DNA of 64,000 nt from Archaeoglobi archaeon (lineage in GTDB: Archaea; Halobacteriota; Archaeoglobi; Archaeoglobales; Archaeoglobaceae): NCBI GenBank assembly GCA_029259415.1, contig JAPDIW010000044.1, positions 27,716 to 91,715 on the forward strand, read 5' to 3'. The notes below the pieces were generated by a model. The model saw only the letters and a program-made list of their open reading frames with translations, had not been told where the DNA came from and made no database searches. Numbering within the stretch: position 1 is the first letter of the stretch; each line of letters opens with the position of its first letter. This document shows positions 40,954 to 49,180 of this stretch, one piece after another. The translations under genes were made by a program, and so were the position numbers.

Positions 40954-41493
40954 ATGCTCGATTTAATTCTGAAAACAATATGGCTCCTTCTCCCATGCTA
41001 CACGCCCAACAACTTCGCTGTTCTTGTTGGTGGCGGAACGCCGATAGATTTCGGTAAAACTTTCTTTGATGGGAAAAGGATACTCGGAGACGGTAAAACC
41101 TGGAGGGGGTTTGTGGGAGGTGTTGCGGGAGGTGCTTTTACTGCCAATATTCAGTTTGCTGTTGAAAAGCTTTCAGGCGTTGCCCTCTATTCCTCCCTTC
41201 CTTACAGCGAGTTCTTCACCCTTACGTTTTTGCTTGCCTTTGGAGCGATGTTTGGAGATGTCTGCGGAAGCTTCGTCAAGAGAAGACTTGGCTACGAAAG
41301 GGGTGCAAGGCTTCTGTTCATCGACCAGCTCACGTTTCTAGTCGTTGCCTTGCTTATAGCCTCTCTCTACCCTCCCTTCTGGAAGCTCTTTACGATTGAA
41401 ATCATCGCTCTGGCCATAATCATAACTCCAGCCCTCCACCTCGGAATAAACTATATTGCCTACAGGCTAAATCTTAAGGAGGTGCCTTGGTGA
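40954..41493 (+). CDS. carS: CDP-archaeol synthase CarS
   Basis: A 179-residue membrane enzyme that activates 2,3-di-O-geranylgeranylglyceryl phosphate with CTP, forming CDP-archaeol for archaeal phospholipids. It has about five hydrophobic segments and the family blocks CYTPNNFAVLVGGGTPIDFG, ILGDGKTWRGFVGGVAGG and FGAMFGDVCGSFVKRRLGYERGA (in parts, FGDVCGSFVKRR and LLFIDQL), corresponding to the cytidylyltransferase signature. The family (formerly DUF46) was shown to have this activity with an Archaeoglobus protein. A TATA-like AAAAAATTTTTAAAATCC lies at about 40920-40936, close to the ATG. The stop overlaps the pyrE start (TGATG). Confidence 0.93.
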   Translation: MLDLILKTIWLLLPCYTPNNFAVLVGGGTPIDFGKTFFDGKRILGDGKTWRGFVGGVAGGAFTANIQFAVEKLSGVALYSSLPYSEFFTLTFLLAFGAMFGDVCGSFVKRRLGYERGARLLFIDQLTFLVVALLIASLYPPFWKLFTIEIIALAIIITPALHLGINYIAYRLNLKEVPW

Positions 41494-42023
41494 TGTCAAC
41501 TGATGCTTTGGTTAGAAGAATGATAGAAACCGGAGCGTTGAAGTTCGGTGATTTCGTGCTGTCTTCAGGCAAGAGAAGCAAGGTTTACGTTGACGTGAAG
41601 CTCGCCTCTACTTTCCCCGACATTCTAGAGATGATTGCAGAAAGCATGGCGGCCAGGCTTAGAAATCTGGAATTCGACAGGATAGCGTGCGTTGAGCTCG
41701 GAGGGGTGCCAATTGCAGTCGCGCTCTCGCTGAAGCTGAAGAAGCCACTCGTAATCTTCAGAAAGGAGAAGAAGGACTACGGTGTCAAGGGAGACAGGAT
41801 AGGAGAGATAAAGGAGAGCGAGAAAGTCGTGGTTGTTGAAGATGTCATAACCACTGGCAGCTCCGCTCTCTCAGCAGCAAGGAGGGTGGAGGAGAGCGGA
41901 GGAGTTGTAGCCGGAATCATCGCAGTTGTTGACAGAGAGGAGTCGGGAAAGGAATTTATGAGCATATTGAAGCTCAGCGACTTAATCAAGGCGTATGACT
42001 CCCTCCAGTCCACCGAATCTTAA
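41493..42023 (+). CDS. pyrE: Orotate phosphoribosyltransferase
   Basis: This enzyme joins orotate and PRPP to give OMP in pyrimidine synthesis. From the ATG at 41493 the protein has 176 residues. GALKFGDFVLSSGKRSKVYVD in parts (FGDFVLSSGK, YVDVKLAS), CVELGGVPIAVALSL, FRKEKKDYGVKGD and the PRPP-binding VVVVEDVITTGSSALSAA are all present. AGGAGGTG lies eight bases before the ATG, inside the end of carS, so the genes are coupled. Its last 42 bases overlap the end of the convergent HTH gene. Confidence 0.95.
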   Translation: MSTDALVRRMIETGALKFGDFVLSSGKRSKVYVDVKLASTFPDILEMIAESMAARLRNLEFDRIACVELGGVPIAVALSLKLKKPLVIFRKEKKDYGVKGDRIGEIKESEKVVVVEDVITTGSSALSAARRVEESGGVVAGIIAVVDREESGKEFMSILKLSDLIKAYDSLQSTES

Positions 42024-42917
42024 CTCCTTAAGCTCTTCTCTTTTAAACTCCTGCTCCGGGTAGAAATCGTAGCTCTCGAAGGACTTTACGATGATTTCCG
42101 CCGGGAATCCGATCAATTCTGCCAGAGCTTCCCCGTCCTTCTTCCCCACTCTCGCCCTGTCAAACTCTGTAAGGAAGCTTTCCAGCAAATCTGAGTTTTG
42201 CTCCGCAAAGCTGTTGTTCACTGCAAGGGTGCAGCAGAGGTAATCTCCCAACTGCTCGCTGAACAGCTCCTTCTTTCCCTCAAGCATTGTGAAGTATGGC
42301 TCCCAAATCGCTATCGCCTTTAACTCTCCCAGAGACTTAATCATGCTCTCGGGACTTCTGAAGTACCTTATCTTCCCCTCCCCCTTCAACTCGAAATACT
42401 TTCTAAGATTTCTCTCCATGGCTGAAAATTCAGAGCAACCCCAGTAATCCGACTCTACACCGGAAAAAACTAGCCCTCCACCGTTCATTGCAACCTTTCT
42501 CACAATCGTGATGTTTTTCATGAGTATGCCAAAGAAAGCCTGAGTTATGAAGGGAGAAGCTGCTATGTCTACAATACCGCGTACGAGATCTTTGGTGAGT
42601 TCAATGCTGCTCCCGTAAACCCTTACGTGGGCATTCAGCTTTTTTGATGCCCTCACAACTCTAGGATACTCACTTGCCCTTAAAATTCCCACCCTTGCTA
42701 CACCTTCTACAGGTTCAGGATAGTATTTGACGAGCCAAACCCTGTAGGACTTTCCCGAAACCTTCTTTCTTACAATTTCTTTCTCCTCCTCAAGTATCGA
42801 AAGAGTTTCAGAGACTGTTGACTTGGACAAACCTGTAAGAGCGGGAATTTCGCTCTGCAAAACTCCTTCCTCCCCGGCCCCTTCCAGAACCTGCTTTATC
42901 TTTTCACTCGCATGCAT
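41982..42917 (-). CDS. Winged-helix protein fused to a substrate-binding-like domain
   Basis: A 311-residue protein. Residues about 5-65 form a winged helix-turn-helix: VLQSEIPALTGLSKSTVSETL is the DNA-recognition part and KSYRVWLVKYYPE the wing. From about 70 the rest resembles a periplasmic-binding-protein fold of the NMT1/SsuA type: RVGILRASEYPRVVRA, DIAASPFITQAFFG, NGGGLVFSGVE, AIAIWEPYFTMLE and TLAVNNSFAEQN. No signal peptide, so the domain would sense a cytoplasmic ligand. The ligand and target genes are unknown. It converges with pyrE and overlaps its last 42 bases. The upstream gap to 43098 holds promoters for both directions. Confidence 0.78.
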   Translation of the reverse strand: MHASEKIKQVLEGAGEEGVLQSEIPALTGLSKSTVSETLSILEEEKEIVRKKVSGKSYRVWLVKYYPEPVEGVARVGILRASEYPRVVRASKKLNAHVRVYGSSIELTKDLVRGIVDIAASPFITQAFFGILMKNITIVRKVAMNGGGLVFSGVESDYWGCSEFSAMERNLRKYFELKGEGKIRYFRSPESMIKSLGELKAIAIWEPYFTMLEGKKELFSEQLGDYLCCTLAVNNSFAEQNSDLLESFLTEFDRARVGKKDGEALAELIGFPAEIIVKSFESYDFYPEQEFKREELKELRFGGLEGVIRLD

Positions 42918-43098
42918 TTAAGAGAAGTATGATGGATGACATTTAGAATTATTCCTTTGATAGCCAATTTGAATTTTAATCTGACTTTGATTATACCCTA
43001 TGCGAGTGCCAACAGGACGTAAATTGTTAAGTATTCATCCAGCACAATCGCTAATTTTTTATAAGTTGGTGGCTAGAAAGCATTGAGGGTGTTCTGAA

Positions 43099-43674
43099 AT
43101 GGCTAAGACTGTCGATATTGATGAAAAAGACAGGATGATACTTGAACTTCTCGAAAAAGACCCGGAAATGTCTCAAAGTGAAATAGCGAAGGTTGTTGGA
43201 CTCTCGCAACCTTCTGTAGGAGCTAGGATAAAAAAGCTAAAGGAGCTCGGTGTAATAAGCCATGCATACGGACTCAACATAAAGAAATCCGGGCTCTACG
43301 TTCTAAAAGTCGACGTGAAGTGTAAAAGACCGTCGGAAGTTCTAAATAAGCTCTCAGCCTGTCCGTTTTTCCTCAACGGATTTGTTCTGGCTGGTGAAAA
43401 GAATTTAACAATTCTGCTGGCTGGCGAGGATCTGACGACGCTTGAGGCAATCGTTGATAAGCACATAAGGGCCGAGCCAGACGTTTACGACGTTGATGCT
43501 GGGATAGTCGTGAGGGCTGAAAGAGATGCTGTTATGCCGATTAAAATGTACATCGAAAGGCAGGAAGATGCTCCATGCGGTGACGAAAGTTGCACTAACT
43601 GCGATTACTGGAGAATTGACCTCTGCCTGGGCTGTCCCGTTACAGGCCACTATAAAGGAAAGTTGTGGAAGTAA
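43099..43674 (+). CDS. Lrp/AsnC-type regulator with cysteine-rich tail
   Basis: A 191-residue DNA-binding protein. The helix-turn-helix is DRMILELLEKDPEMSQSEIAKVVGLSQPSVGARIKKL in parts (MSQSEIAKVVGLSQ, VGARIKKLKELGVI) at about 12-50, followed by an Lrp-like effector domain. The last 30 residues carry CGDESCTNCDYWRIDLCLGC, a Cys-x4-Cys-x2-Cys-x8-Cys-x2-Cys pattern that may bind a metal or an iron-sulfur cluster. A TATA-like TTTTTTATAAG at 43055-43065 and GAGGGTG at 43086-43092 precede the ATG. The CDP-alcohol transferase gene starts two bases after the stop, so both are in one operon. Confidence 0.85.
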   Translation: MAKTVDIDEKDRMILELLEKDPEMSQSEIAKVVGLSQPSVGARIKKLKELGVISHAYGLNIKKSGLYVLKVDVKCKRPSEVLNKLSACPFFLNGFVLAGEKNLTILLAGEDLTTLEAIVDKHIRAEPDVYDVDAGIVVRAERDAVMPIKMYIERQEDAPCGDESCTNCDYWRIDLCLGCPVTGHYKGKLWK

Positions 43675-43675
43675 A

Positions 43676-44230
43676 ATGCTGAGCCGAATAAAACCCATCA
43701 CAACGGATCTCGTTTCTCCCCTAGCCTTAAGACTGTCAAAGCTCGGTGTAAAACCCAACCACCTCACTTTTTTGGGACTTGTTTTCGCCCTCGTCTCCTC
43801 CTACCTGATAGTGGAGAGGAATATACTGCTTGCAAGCGTTTTCGTCTTGCTGAGCAGTCTCTGCGATTTGCTGGACGGGGCGCTGGCGAGAAATGCCGGA
43901 ATGACCTCGAATTTTGGAGCGTTTCTGGACTCAGTGACAGACAGGTATGTTGACGTCATCCTATTCATATCTCTCGGAATTTACGGAATAGACTGGGTTG
44001 TCATAGCGTTGGCGATGAGCGGAGCGTTGCTTGTCAGCTACACTAGGGCGAGGGCGGAGAACATCATCGAAAAATGTGATGTGGGAGTTGCTGAAAGAAG
44101 TGAGAGGCTTCTGATTCTGCTTTTGGGTATGCTTTCAGGCTACATCTATGAGGCCGTTTTGCTGATAGCCGTTCTGAGCCACATAACCGCTCTGCACAGA
44201 GTGGTTTACACCTACCTCAAAATGAGATAA
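43676..44230 (+). CDS. CDP-alcohol phosphatidyltransferase (archaetidyl transferase type)
   Basis: A 184-residue membrane enzyme that swaps CMP for an alcohol such as inositol phosphate or glycerol phosphate on CDP-archaeol. The catalytic motif Asp-Gly-x2-Ala-Arg-x8-Gly-x3-Asp-x3-Asp is complete in DGALARNAGMTSNFGAFLDS followed by VTD (about residues 64-86). The start MLSRIKPITTDLVSPLALRL is like archaetidylinositol phosphate synthases. About five or six hydrophobic segments. The open frame extends upstream to 43526 but only within the preceding gene; ATG 43676 is the start. The substrate alcohol cannot be fixed from the sequence. Confidence 0.88.
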   Translation: MLSRIKPITTDLVSPLALRLSKLGVKPNHLTFLGLVFALVSSYLIVERNILLASVFVLLSSLCDLLDGALARNAGMTSNFGAFLDSVTDRYVDVILFISLGIYGIDWVVIALAMSGALLVSYTRARAENIIEKCDVGVAERSERLLILLLGMLSGYIYEAVLLIAVLSHITALHRVVYTYLKMR

Positions 44231-44800
44231 TCAAATCGGAATCAGCAGCCTAACATACCCGATATAGGGTATCCTGAACTTGGCCACCCCGATAATCCAC
44301 TCTTCCTTTACAGGCTGAATTTTCTCGCCAATAGGCGAGAATGCTGCGGGAACAGCCTGGTCGGGAAGCTGGTTCGTCCTTACATTGTCTCCCTGGGTTA
44401 TGTAGCCATCACTCTCCGCTATCTGGTTCGTCAGAACGAGCTTTCCGTTAACAATGACTGGAATGTAGTCACCTTTGTGAACATACGCAATGGCTCTGTG
44501 TATTATGGGTTTTCCATAACCATTAGGCTTGTAAACGATAACATCACCATAATTCCCGAAGCTCATGTAACCCTTCTGAACTCCCTCCTCCCAAGTGACA
44601 ATCCCTCCTGTACGGGATGGGCTGAGGAGGAATACAACATCCCCTGGATACAGATGAGGCTCCATGCTGCCAGACTCTACTGCAACCATAAATGGCCATG
44701 TGCCAGTTATTGCAATACCCCCACCCACCACAACCGCAACGATAATTAACGTTGAGACCACATCTTTCAGAAACTGGTATGTCTTGGATTCGGTGTCCAT
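44231..44800 (-). CDS. Signal peptidase I (archaeal/Sec11 type)
   Basis: A 189-residue membrane protease that removes signal peptides outside the membrane. An N-terminal membrane segment (about 13-33) precedes MVAVESGSMEPHLYPGDVVF with the catalytic Ser in Gly-Ser-Met-Glu-Pro. IIHRAIAYVHKGDYIPV carries the His that replaces Lys in the archaeal/eukaryotic type, and YITQGDNVRTNQLPDQ the acidic box D/E region. A second hydrophobic segment near the C-terminus (IPYIGYVRLLIPI) is short. It converges with the CDP-alcohol transferase (stop codons adjacent) and diverges from polD with only 19 bases between starts. Confidence 0.92.
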   Translation of the reverse strand: MDTESKTYQFLKDVVSTLIIVAVVVGGGIAITGTWPFMVAVESGSMEPHLYPGDVVFLLSPSRTGGIVTWEEGVQKGYMSFGNYGDVIVYKPNGYGKPIIHRAIAYVHKGDYIPVIVNGKLVLTNQIAESDGYITQGDNVRTNQLPDQAVPAAFSPIGEKIQPVKEEWIIGVAKFRIPYIGYVRLLIPI

Positions 44801-44819
44801 GCTTTAAGGAGGAGAGGGG

Positions 44820-46292
44820 ATGGTAATTAAAAATATCGATGCTGCAACAGTGGCGAAAAAGTTCTTGGTCAGGGGATACAACATAGACCCGAAAGCTGCT
44901 GAGCTTCTTTGCAAATCGGGTCTTTTTAGTGATGATATTGTGGACAAAATCTGTTGTGTAGCCAATGGCGGATTCATAATAGAAAAGAGTGTTGTTGAAG
45001 AGTTTTTGCGAAATTTGGCAAACTCAAAGCCAAAGCCAGAACCAAAACCTAAGCTGGAGGTTGAGAAAAAAATTAACGAAGTGAAAACCTCAAGCAGCCC
45101 TCTGAAAGTCATAAAAGATATCACAGGAAAGTCTTCCTGCCAGGGCAGTGTGGAAGACTTTCTCATGTACTTCAACTCCAGGCTTGAAAAGCTTACAAAA
45201 ATAATAAGGAGCAGGGTGAACACCACACCGATTGCCTACGCGGGGAAGGTTAAGGGAAACGTGAGCGTTGCCGGGCTTGTGAATGAAGTTTATGAGAGGG
45301 GTGACAGGTGCTACATTCGTCTTGAAGACAATACTGGAATGATAACGTGTGTTGCGACTGGCAAAAACGCTGAAATTGCCAGAGAGCTTCTTGGTGATGA
45401 GGTTATTGGTGTAACGGGAGTCATTAAAGGCTCCTCACTTTACGCAAACAGAATAATTTTCCCCGACGTCCCGATTAACGGGAATGGCGAGAAAAAGAAG
45501 GACTTTTATATGGTGTTTTTATCCGACACACACTTCGGAAGCAAAGAGTTCCTCGAAAGAGAATGGAAGATGTTTATCAACTGGCTGAATGGGGAGGTTG
45601 GGGGGAAGAAGAGTCAGGAGTTAGCTGAAAAAATTAGGTACATCATAATAGCGGGAGATATTGTTGACGGCATAGGCGTGTATCCGGGGCAGGAGGAGGA
45701 TCTGGCAATAAAGGACATATACGGCCAGTACGAGTTTGCAGCTTCCCATCTGGAAGAGATTCCAAAGCACATAAAGGTGATAGTCTCCCCCGGAAACCAC
45801 GATGCTGTTAGGCAGGCCGAACCCCAGCCCGCTTTTGATGGGGAAATAAGAAATCTTTTCCCGAAGAATGTTGAGCATGTGGGAAATCCAGCTTATGTTG
45901 ACATAGAAGGCGTGAAGGTGCTGATTTACCACGGAAGAAGCATAGACGACATAATCTCCAAGATCCCAAGGCTGAGCTACGATGAACCACAGAAGGTGAT
46001 GGAGGAAATCCTGAAAAGGAGACATCTCAGCCCGATTTACGGTGGAAGAACTCCATTAGCCCCTGAAAAGGAGGACTACCTCGTAATTGAAGATGTCCCC
46101 GACGTGTTCCACTGTGGACACATCCACACTTACGGGACCGGATTCTACAGGGGTGTTTTCATGGTGAACTCCTCAACCTGGCAGGCTCAGACTGACTTCC
46201 AGAAAAAGGTCAACCTCAATCCCATGCCAGGAAACGTGGCAGTTTACAGGCCAGGTGGGGAAGTTGTTAGGTTGAGGTTCTACGGTGAGTGA
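44820..46292 (+). CDS. polB: DNA polymerase II (PolD) small subunit DP1
   Basis: The exonuclease subunit of the two-subunit archaeal replicative polymerase D. The 490-residue protein has a variable N-terminus, an OB-fold at about 135-225 (VAGLVNEVYERGDRCYIRLED) and a calcineurin-like phosphodiesterase domain: LSDTHFGSKEFLER (about 233), AGDIVDGIGVYPGQEEDL, SPGNHDAVRQAEPQPAF, YHGRSIDDI and CGHIHTYGTGFY, all metal-binding motifs intact. The large subunit DP2 is not in this window. The ATG stands 19 bases from the divergent signal peptidase start, with GGAGGAGAGGGG before it. The PRTase-like gene overlaps the stop region. Confidence 0.95.
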   Translation: MVIKNIDAATVAKKFLVRGYNIDPKAAELLCKSGLFSDDIVDKICCVANGGFIIEKSVVEEFLRNLANSKPKPEPKPKLEVEKKINEVKTSSSPLKVIKDITGKSSCQGSVEDFLMYFNSRLEKLTKIIRSRVNTTPIAYAGKVKGNVSVAGLVNEVYERGDRCYIRLEDNTGMITCVATGKNAEIARELLGDEVIGVTGVIKGSSLYANRIIFPDVPINGNGEKKKDFYMVFLSDTHFGSKEFLEREWKMFINWLNGEVGGKKSQELAEKIRYIIIAGDIVDGIGVYPGQEEDLAIKDIYGQYEFAASHLEEIPKHIKVIVSPGNHDAVRQAEPQPAFDGEIRNLFPKNVEHVGNPAYVDIEGVKVLIYHGRSIDDIISKIPRLSYDEPQKVMEEILKRRHLSPIYGGRTPLAPEKEDYLVIEDVPDVFHCGHIHTYGTGFYRGVFMVNSSTWQAQTDFQKKVNLNPMPGNVAVYRPGGEVVRLRFYGE

Positions 46293-46293
46293 A

Positions 46294-46905
46294 ATGTACC
46301 TCGTGCTGAGCTGGAGATACGTGGAGAGCCTTTGCAGAAAGATTGCGCTTGAAATTATCGAGGACTGCTTCACTCCGGATAAAATAGTTGCTCTGGTGAA
46401 GGGAGGAGTCTTTGTAGGAAGCCTTCTGAGCGATCATCTTGGTGTTTCAAAAATTGCGTGTCTCGATGTCAGAGAAGCCGGAGTTAAGGTTGAAGGAAAC
46501 AGGCTACTTGTAGTGGACGATTTTATCAACACCGGAAACACGATGAAGAGAGCCTTAAATCTCGTGGAAGGGGAAGAAGTGAGGACAGCATCGCTGCTGA
46601 TGCTGGAAAAGTCCGAATTCATCCCCGACTACCTTGGAGACTACTTAACTGACCACTACTGGGTAATCTTCCCGTGGAACGTTATTGAAGACCTTTCGGA
46701 GTTTATACGCGATATACTGCGCGAAGAGGGTGAGATGAGCCAGTCAAAGCTGAGAAGGGTTGTTTCCGAGAGAGGTTTGAACATACACATGCTAGAGGCT
46801 GTTTTTCCCGGCAAGTTTGAAGAGGTGCTCGAGTTACTGGAGCTGAAAGGCGCTATAAAGAAGAAACTTGAGGGGGAAAGGGTTTACTGGAGGCTGGTTG
46901 AATGA
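46294..46905 (+). CDS. Phosphoribosyltransferase-like protein with C-terminal winged-helix-like region
   Basis: From the ATG at 46294 about 203 residues. The N-terminal part (about 1-115) is a type I phosphoribosyltransferase fold: IVALVKGGVFVGSLLSDHL and the PRPP loop NRLLVVDDFINTGNTMKRAL. The C-terminal part (about 145-203), with GEMSQSKLRRVVSERGLNIH and LELLELKGAIKKKLEGERVY, looks like a small winged helix. The preferred start is two bases after the polD stop; a GTG nine bases upstream lies within polD. It ends four bases into the phosphorylase gene. A purine salvage enzyme or a regulator sensing PRPP are both possible. Confidence 0.75.
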   Translation: MYLVLSWRYVESLCRKIALEIIEDCFTPDKIVALVKGGVFVGSLLSDHLGVSKIACLDVREAGVKVEGNRLLVVDDFINTGNTMKRALNLVEGEEVRTASLLMLEKSEFIPDYLGDYLTDHYWVIFPWNVIEDLSEFIRDILREEGEMSQSKLRRVVSERGLNIHMLEAVFPGKFEEVLELLELKGAIKKKLEGERVYWRLVE

Positions 46906-47633
46906 TCGGAATCATTGGAGGGACACACATCCTCGAAATCGAGGTTCTGAAAGACGTGGAGGAGACAAGGATTGAGACTCCATACGGTGTTGCAGAAGTT
47001 GATGTTGGCAGAATCGATGGCATCGATGTCGCGATAATCCAGAGGCACGGCAAAAACAAGGACAAACCCCCTCACAGAATAAACCATCCCGCAAACTTTC
47101 AAGCGCTGAAATCTTTAGGCGTGAAGTACGTAATCGGCATGGGCTCGGTTGGAGCGCTCAAGGAGGAATTCAGTCTCCCCTCCCTCATTATCCCTGACGA
47201 CTACATAGACTTTTTCAGCGGCGTAACAGTTTACAACGACTCGCTTGTCCATGTTACCCCTGGATTCGACGATTATTTGAGGAGCGTACTTTTGGAGGTT
47301 GCAAAAAAACATTCGAGCTTTCCCGTAATTGAGAAAGGCGTTTATTTCCAGACAAGGGGACCGAGACTTGAAACCAAGGCTGAGATTGCGATGATAAAAA
47401 ACTACGCTGACTGTGTAGGCATGACTGCAGGCAGTGAGGCGACGATAGCCAAGGAGCTTGGCCTTAGTTACGCCATCATCTGCACGATGGACAACTACGC
47501 CCACGGAATAAAAAATCAGAGAATCGATTACAGGGAGATAGTGGAGAAGGCAAAAGAAAATGCCAGAGAATGCCTCAAAATTGTCGAAGAAGCCGTGAAA
47601 AAGATCTGGGAGGAAAAAATCCAGAGGACATAA
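46902..47633 (+). CDS. mtnP: 5'-methylthioadenosine/purine nucleoside phosphorylase family
   Basis: This enzyme splits methylthioadenosine, methylthioinosine or a purine nucleoside with phosphate in salvage. The 243-residue protein has MIGIIGGTHILE at the phosphate loop, IIQRHGKNKDKPPHRINHPAN, IGMGSVGALKEE, YFQTRGPRLETKAEI, CVGMTAGSEATIAKEL and CTMDNYAHGI (base-site Asp). The usual Gly-Gly-Ser/Thr-Gly at the start is Gly-Gly-Thr-His here. Its ATG overlaps the stop of the phosphoribosyltransferase-like gene (ATGA), so salvage of base and ribose may be coupled. Nucleoside specificity is not certain. Confidence 0.88.
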   Translation: MIGIIGGTHILEIEVLKDVEETRIETPYGVAEVDVGRIDGIDVAIIQRHGKNKDKPPHRINHPANFQALKSLGVKYVIGMGSVGALKEEFSLPSLIIPDDYIDFFSGVTVYNDSLVHVTPGFDDYLRSVLLEVAKKHSSFPVIEKGVYFQTRGPRLETKAEIAMIKNYADCVGMTAGSEATIAKELGLSYAIICTMDNYAHGIKNQRIDYREIVEKAKENARECLKIVEEAVKKIWEEKIQRT

Positions 47634-47666
47634 ATCTTATATAGTAACGCACATACATTCATTTAA

Positions 47667-48599
47667 ATGTACACAGCTCTAATCGAGTCAGTAGTTAAAA
47701 TTCTGCAGAAAGCTAATTTTAACGTTGCAGACTTAGCCGAGACTAAGCCGAGATGCTTCGACATTGTTGCAAGAAAGGATGATGTCGTTTTGCTCATCAA
47801 GGTTCTTTACAACGTCGACTCTCTGAAGCCCGAAGCGGCAGAGGAGATGAAGAAACTGACGAAAATTTTGCAGGCAAGCCCACTGGTAATCGGGGAGAGG
47901 TTCAAATTTGACTTCCTTGAAAGAGGGGTTGTTTACACACGCTACGGTTTGCCCGTAATTAACCTTGCAACATTTTACGACTTTGTTGTTGAGGGAATCT
48001 ATCCTTACGTTTACTCCGCACCTGGTGGTTATTATGTGAAGCTTGACAGCGAGAAGATAAGAGAGGCAAGGGAGAGACTGGGGTTGAGCGTCGGAGACAT
48101 GGCAAAGATGCTCGGAGTTTCGAGGAGAACGGTAAAGAAGTACGAAGAGGGAACTGATACGACTCTCTCAACAGCCGCAAAAATTGAGGAAATCATCGGA
48201 ACCTTTGCGATAAAGGAAATAGACCTTCTCAATTTCGTTGAGGCTAACATCAATGAAGAGGAAGAAGACGTTGAGGGTGAAGAGGGGGAGATAATCGAGC
48301 AGCTTAGGGTTATAGGGCTATCAGTTTATCCGGTCAGACAGGCTCCCTTTGATGCGGTCTCGCAGGCTAAAGAAGACCAGATTCTGACCGGATTCAAGCA
48401 GGTAAGAGAAATAGAGAAGAGAGCAAAGCTTCTCGGCAGAATTTCGGAGGCAATAGATGCTGAGGCTGCGTACATCACCGACAAGGTTTGCAGAAAGAAG
48501 GTTGAATCGGTTGTTTTTGTTTTGAAGGAAGAACTCTACTCTGTAAGCAGTGCAAAGGACTTCATCTCTCTTCTGAGAGAGAAAAGCTGTGAGGAGTGA
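47667..48599 (+). CDS. Archaeal HTH (XRE-type) transcriptional regulator
   Basis: A 310-residue protein of a family found throughout euryarchaea. The N-terminal 110 residues form a restriction-endonuclease-like or sensor domain (CFDIVARKDDVVLLIKVLYN). At about 131-190 lies a Cro/XRE helix-turn-helix: REARERLGLSVGDMAKMLGVSRRTVKKYEEG. A Glu-rich linker (about 200-215) is followed by a C-terminal domain ending RKKVESVVFVLKEELY. A TATA-like CTTATATAGT at 47637-47646 puts the transcript start at the ATG, so the mRNA is leaderless. Targets are unknown. The flavin reductase gene overlaps its 3' end slightly or follows closely. Confidence 0.87.
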   Translation: MYTALIESVVKILQKANFNVADLAETKPRCFDIVARKDDVVLLIKVLYNVDSLKPEAAEEMKKLTKILQASPLVIGERFKFDFLERGVVYTRYGLPVINLATFYDFVVEGIYPYVYSAPGGYYVKLDSEKIREARERLGLSVGDMAKMLGVSRRTVKKYEEGTDTTLSTAAKIEEIIGTFAIKEIDLLNFVEANINEEEEDVEGEEGEIIEQLRVIGLSVYPVRQAPFDAVSQAKEDQILTGFKQVREIEKRAKLLGRISEAIDAEAAYITDKVCRKKVESVVFVLKEELYSVSSAKDFISLLREKSCEE

Positions 48600-48609
48600 G
48601 GTGGTGGGA

Positions 48610-49122
48610 ATGCTGGAGTATTTATATCCTCTGAGAACGTATCTGATAGTCTCGGGAGTTGAGAAACCCAATGTTATGACTGCCGACTGGGTCGTGCCTT
48701 TATCCTTCAACCCGCAGCTTCTCGGAGTGGCGATTGGACACAGCAGGTACACGCACTCCCTCATCAAGGAATGCGGAGAGTTTGTAGTTGCGGTTCCGAC
48801 AATAGAGCTTCTCAAGGATGTCTGGAAAGCTGGAACGCTGAGCGGGGCGAAGGGGGATAAGATGGAGAAGCTCAGTCTCACGCTGGTTGAGTCCAAGAAG
48901 GTCAGGGTTCCCTCAATCAAGGAGTGCCAAGCAAATATTGAGTGCAGAGTGGTCAAAGAAGTCGAGACGGGAGACCACACCTTCTTCGTTGGAGAGATAC
49001 TCGACGTAAGCTACGGAGATGCCTTCAAAGACGGAAAGCCAGACATTAACTACAAATTCGTCATGCATGCAAGCTTCGGAAAGAACTTTACCACAAACTC
49101 AAGCGAGACTTTCGAACCCTAA
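48610..49122 (+). CDS. Flavin reductase-like FMN-binding protein
   Basis: A 170-residue protein of the flavin reductase (split-barrel) family, which includes the Archaeoglobus ferric reductase. It contains LIVSGVEKPNVMTADWVVPLS (in the family: Gly-x-x-Asn-x-Met-Thr-x-x-Trp), LLGVAIGHSRYTHSLIKECG and FVVAVPTIELL, which build the FMN and nicotinamide sites. ATG 48610 is taken as start because GAGGTGG stands just before it; earlier GTG codons lie close to the stop of the XRE gene. It would pass electrons from NAD(P)H to flavin or ferric iron; which one is not clear. The iron-type DtxR regulator next door fits an iron link. Confidence 0.83.
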   Translation: MLEYLYPLRTYLIVSGVEKPNVMTADWVVPLSFNPQLLGVAIGHSRYTHSLIKECGEFVVAVPTIELLKDVWKAGTLSGAKGDKMEKLSLTLVESKKVRVPSIKECQANIECRVVKEVETGDHTFFVGEILDVSYGDAFKDGKPDINYKFVMHASFGKNFTTNSSETFEP

Positions 49123-49180
49123 ATTTTTGCTTCTGCAAAACACGAAAGTATTATTTAATTCACATCTGTAAATTATAACA

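Noticed and set aside
45621-46025. 134-residue minus-strand frame inside the polD small subunit gene
   Set aside because: Antisense shadow over conserved phosphodiesterase motifs.
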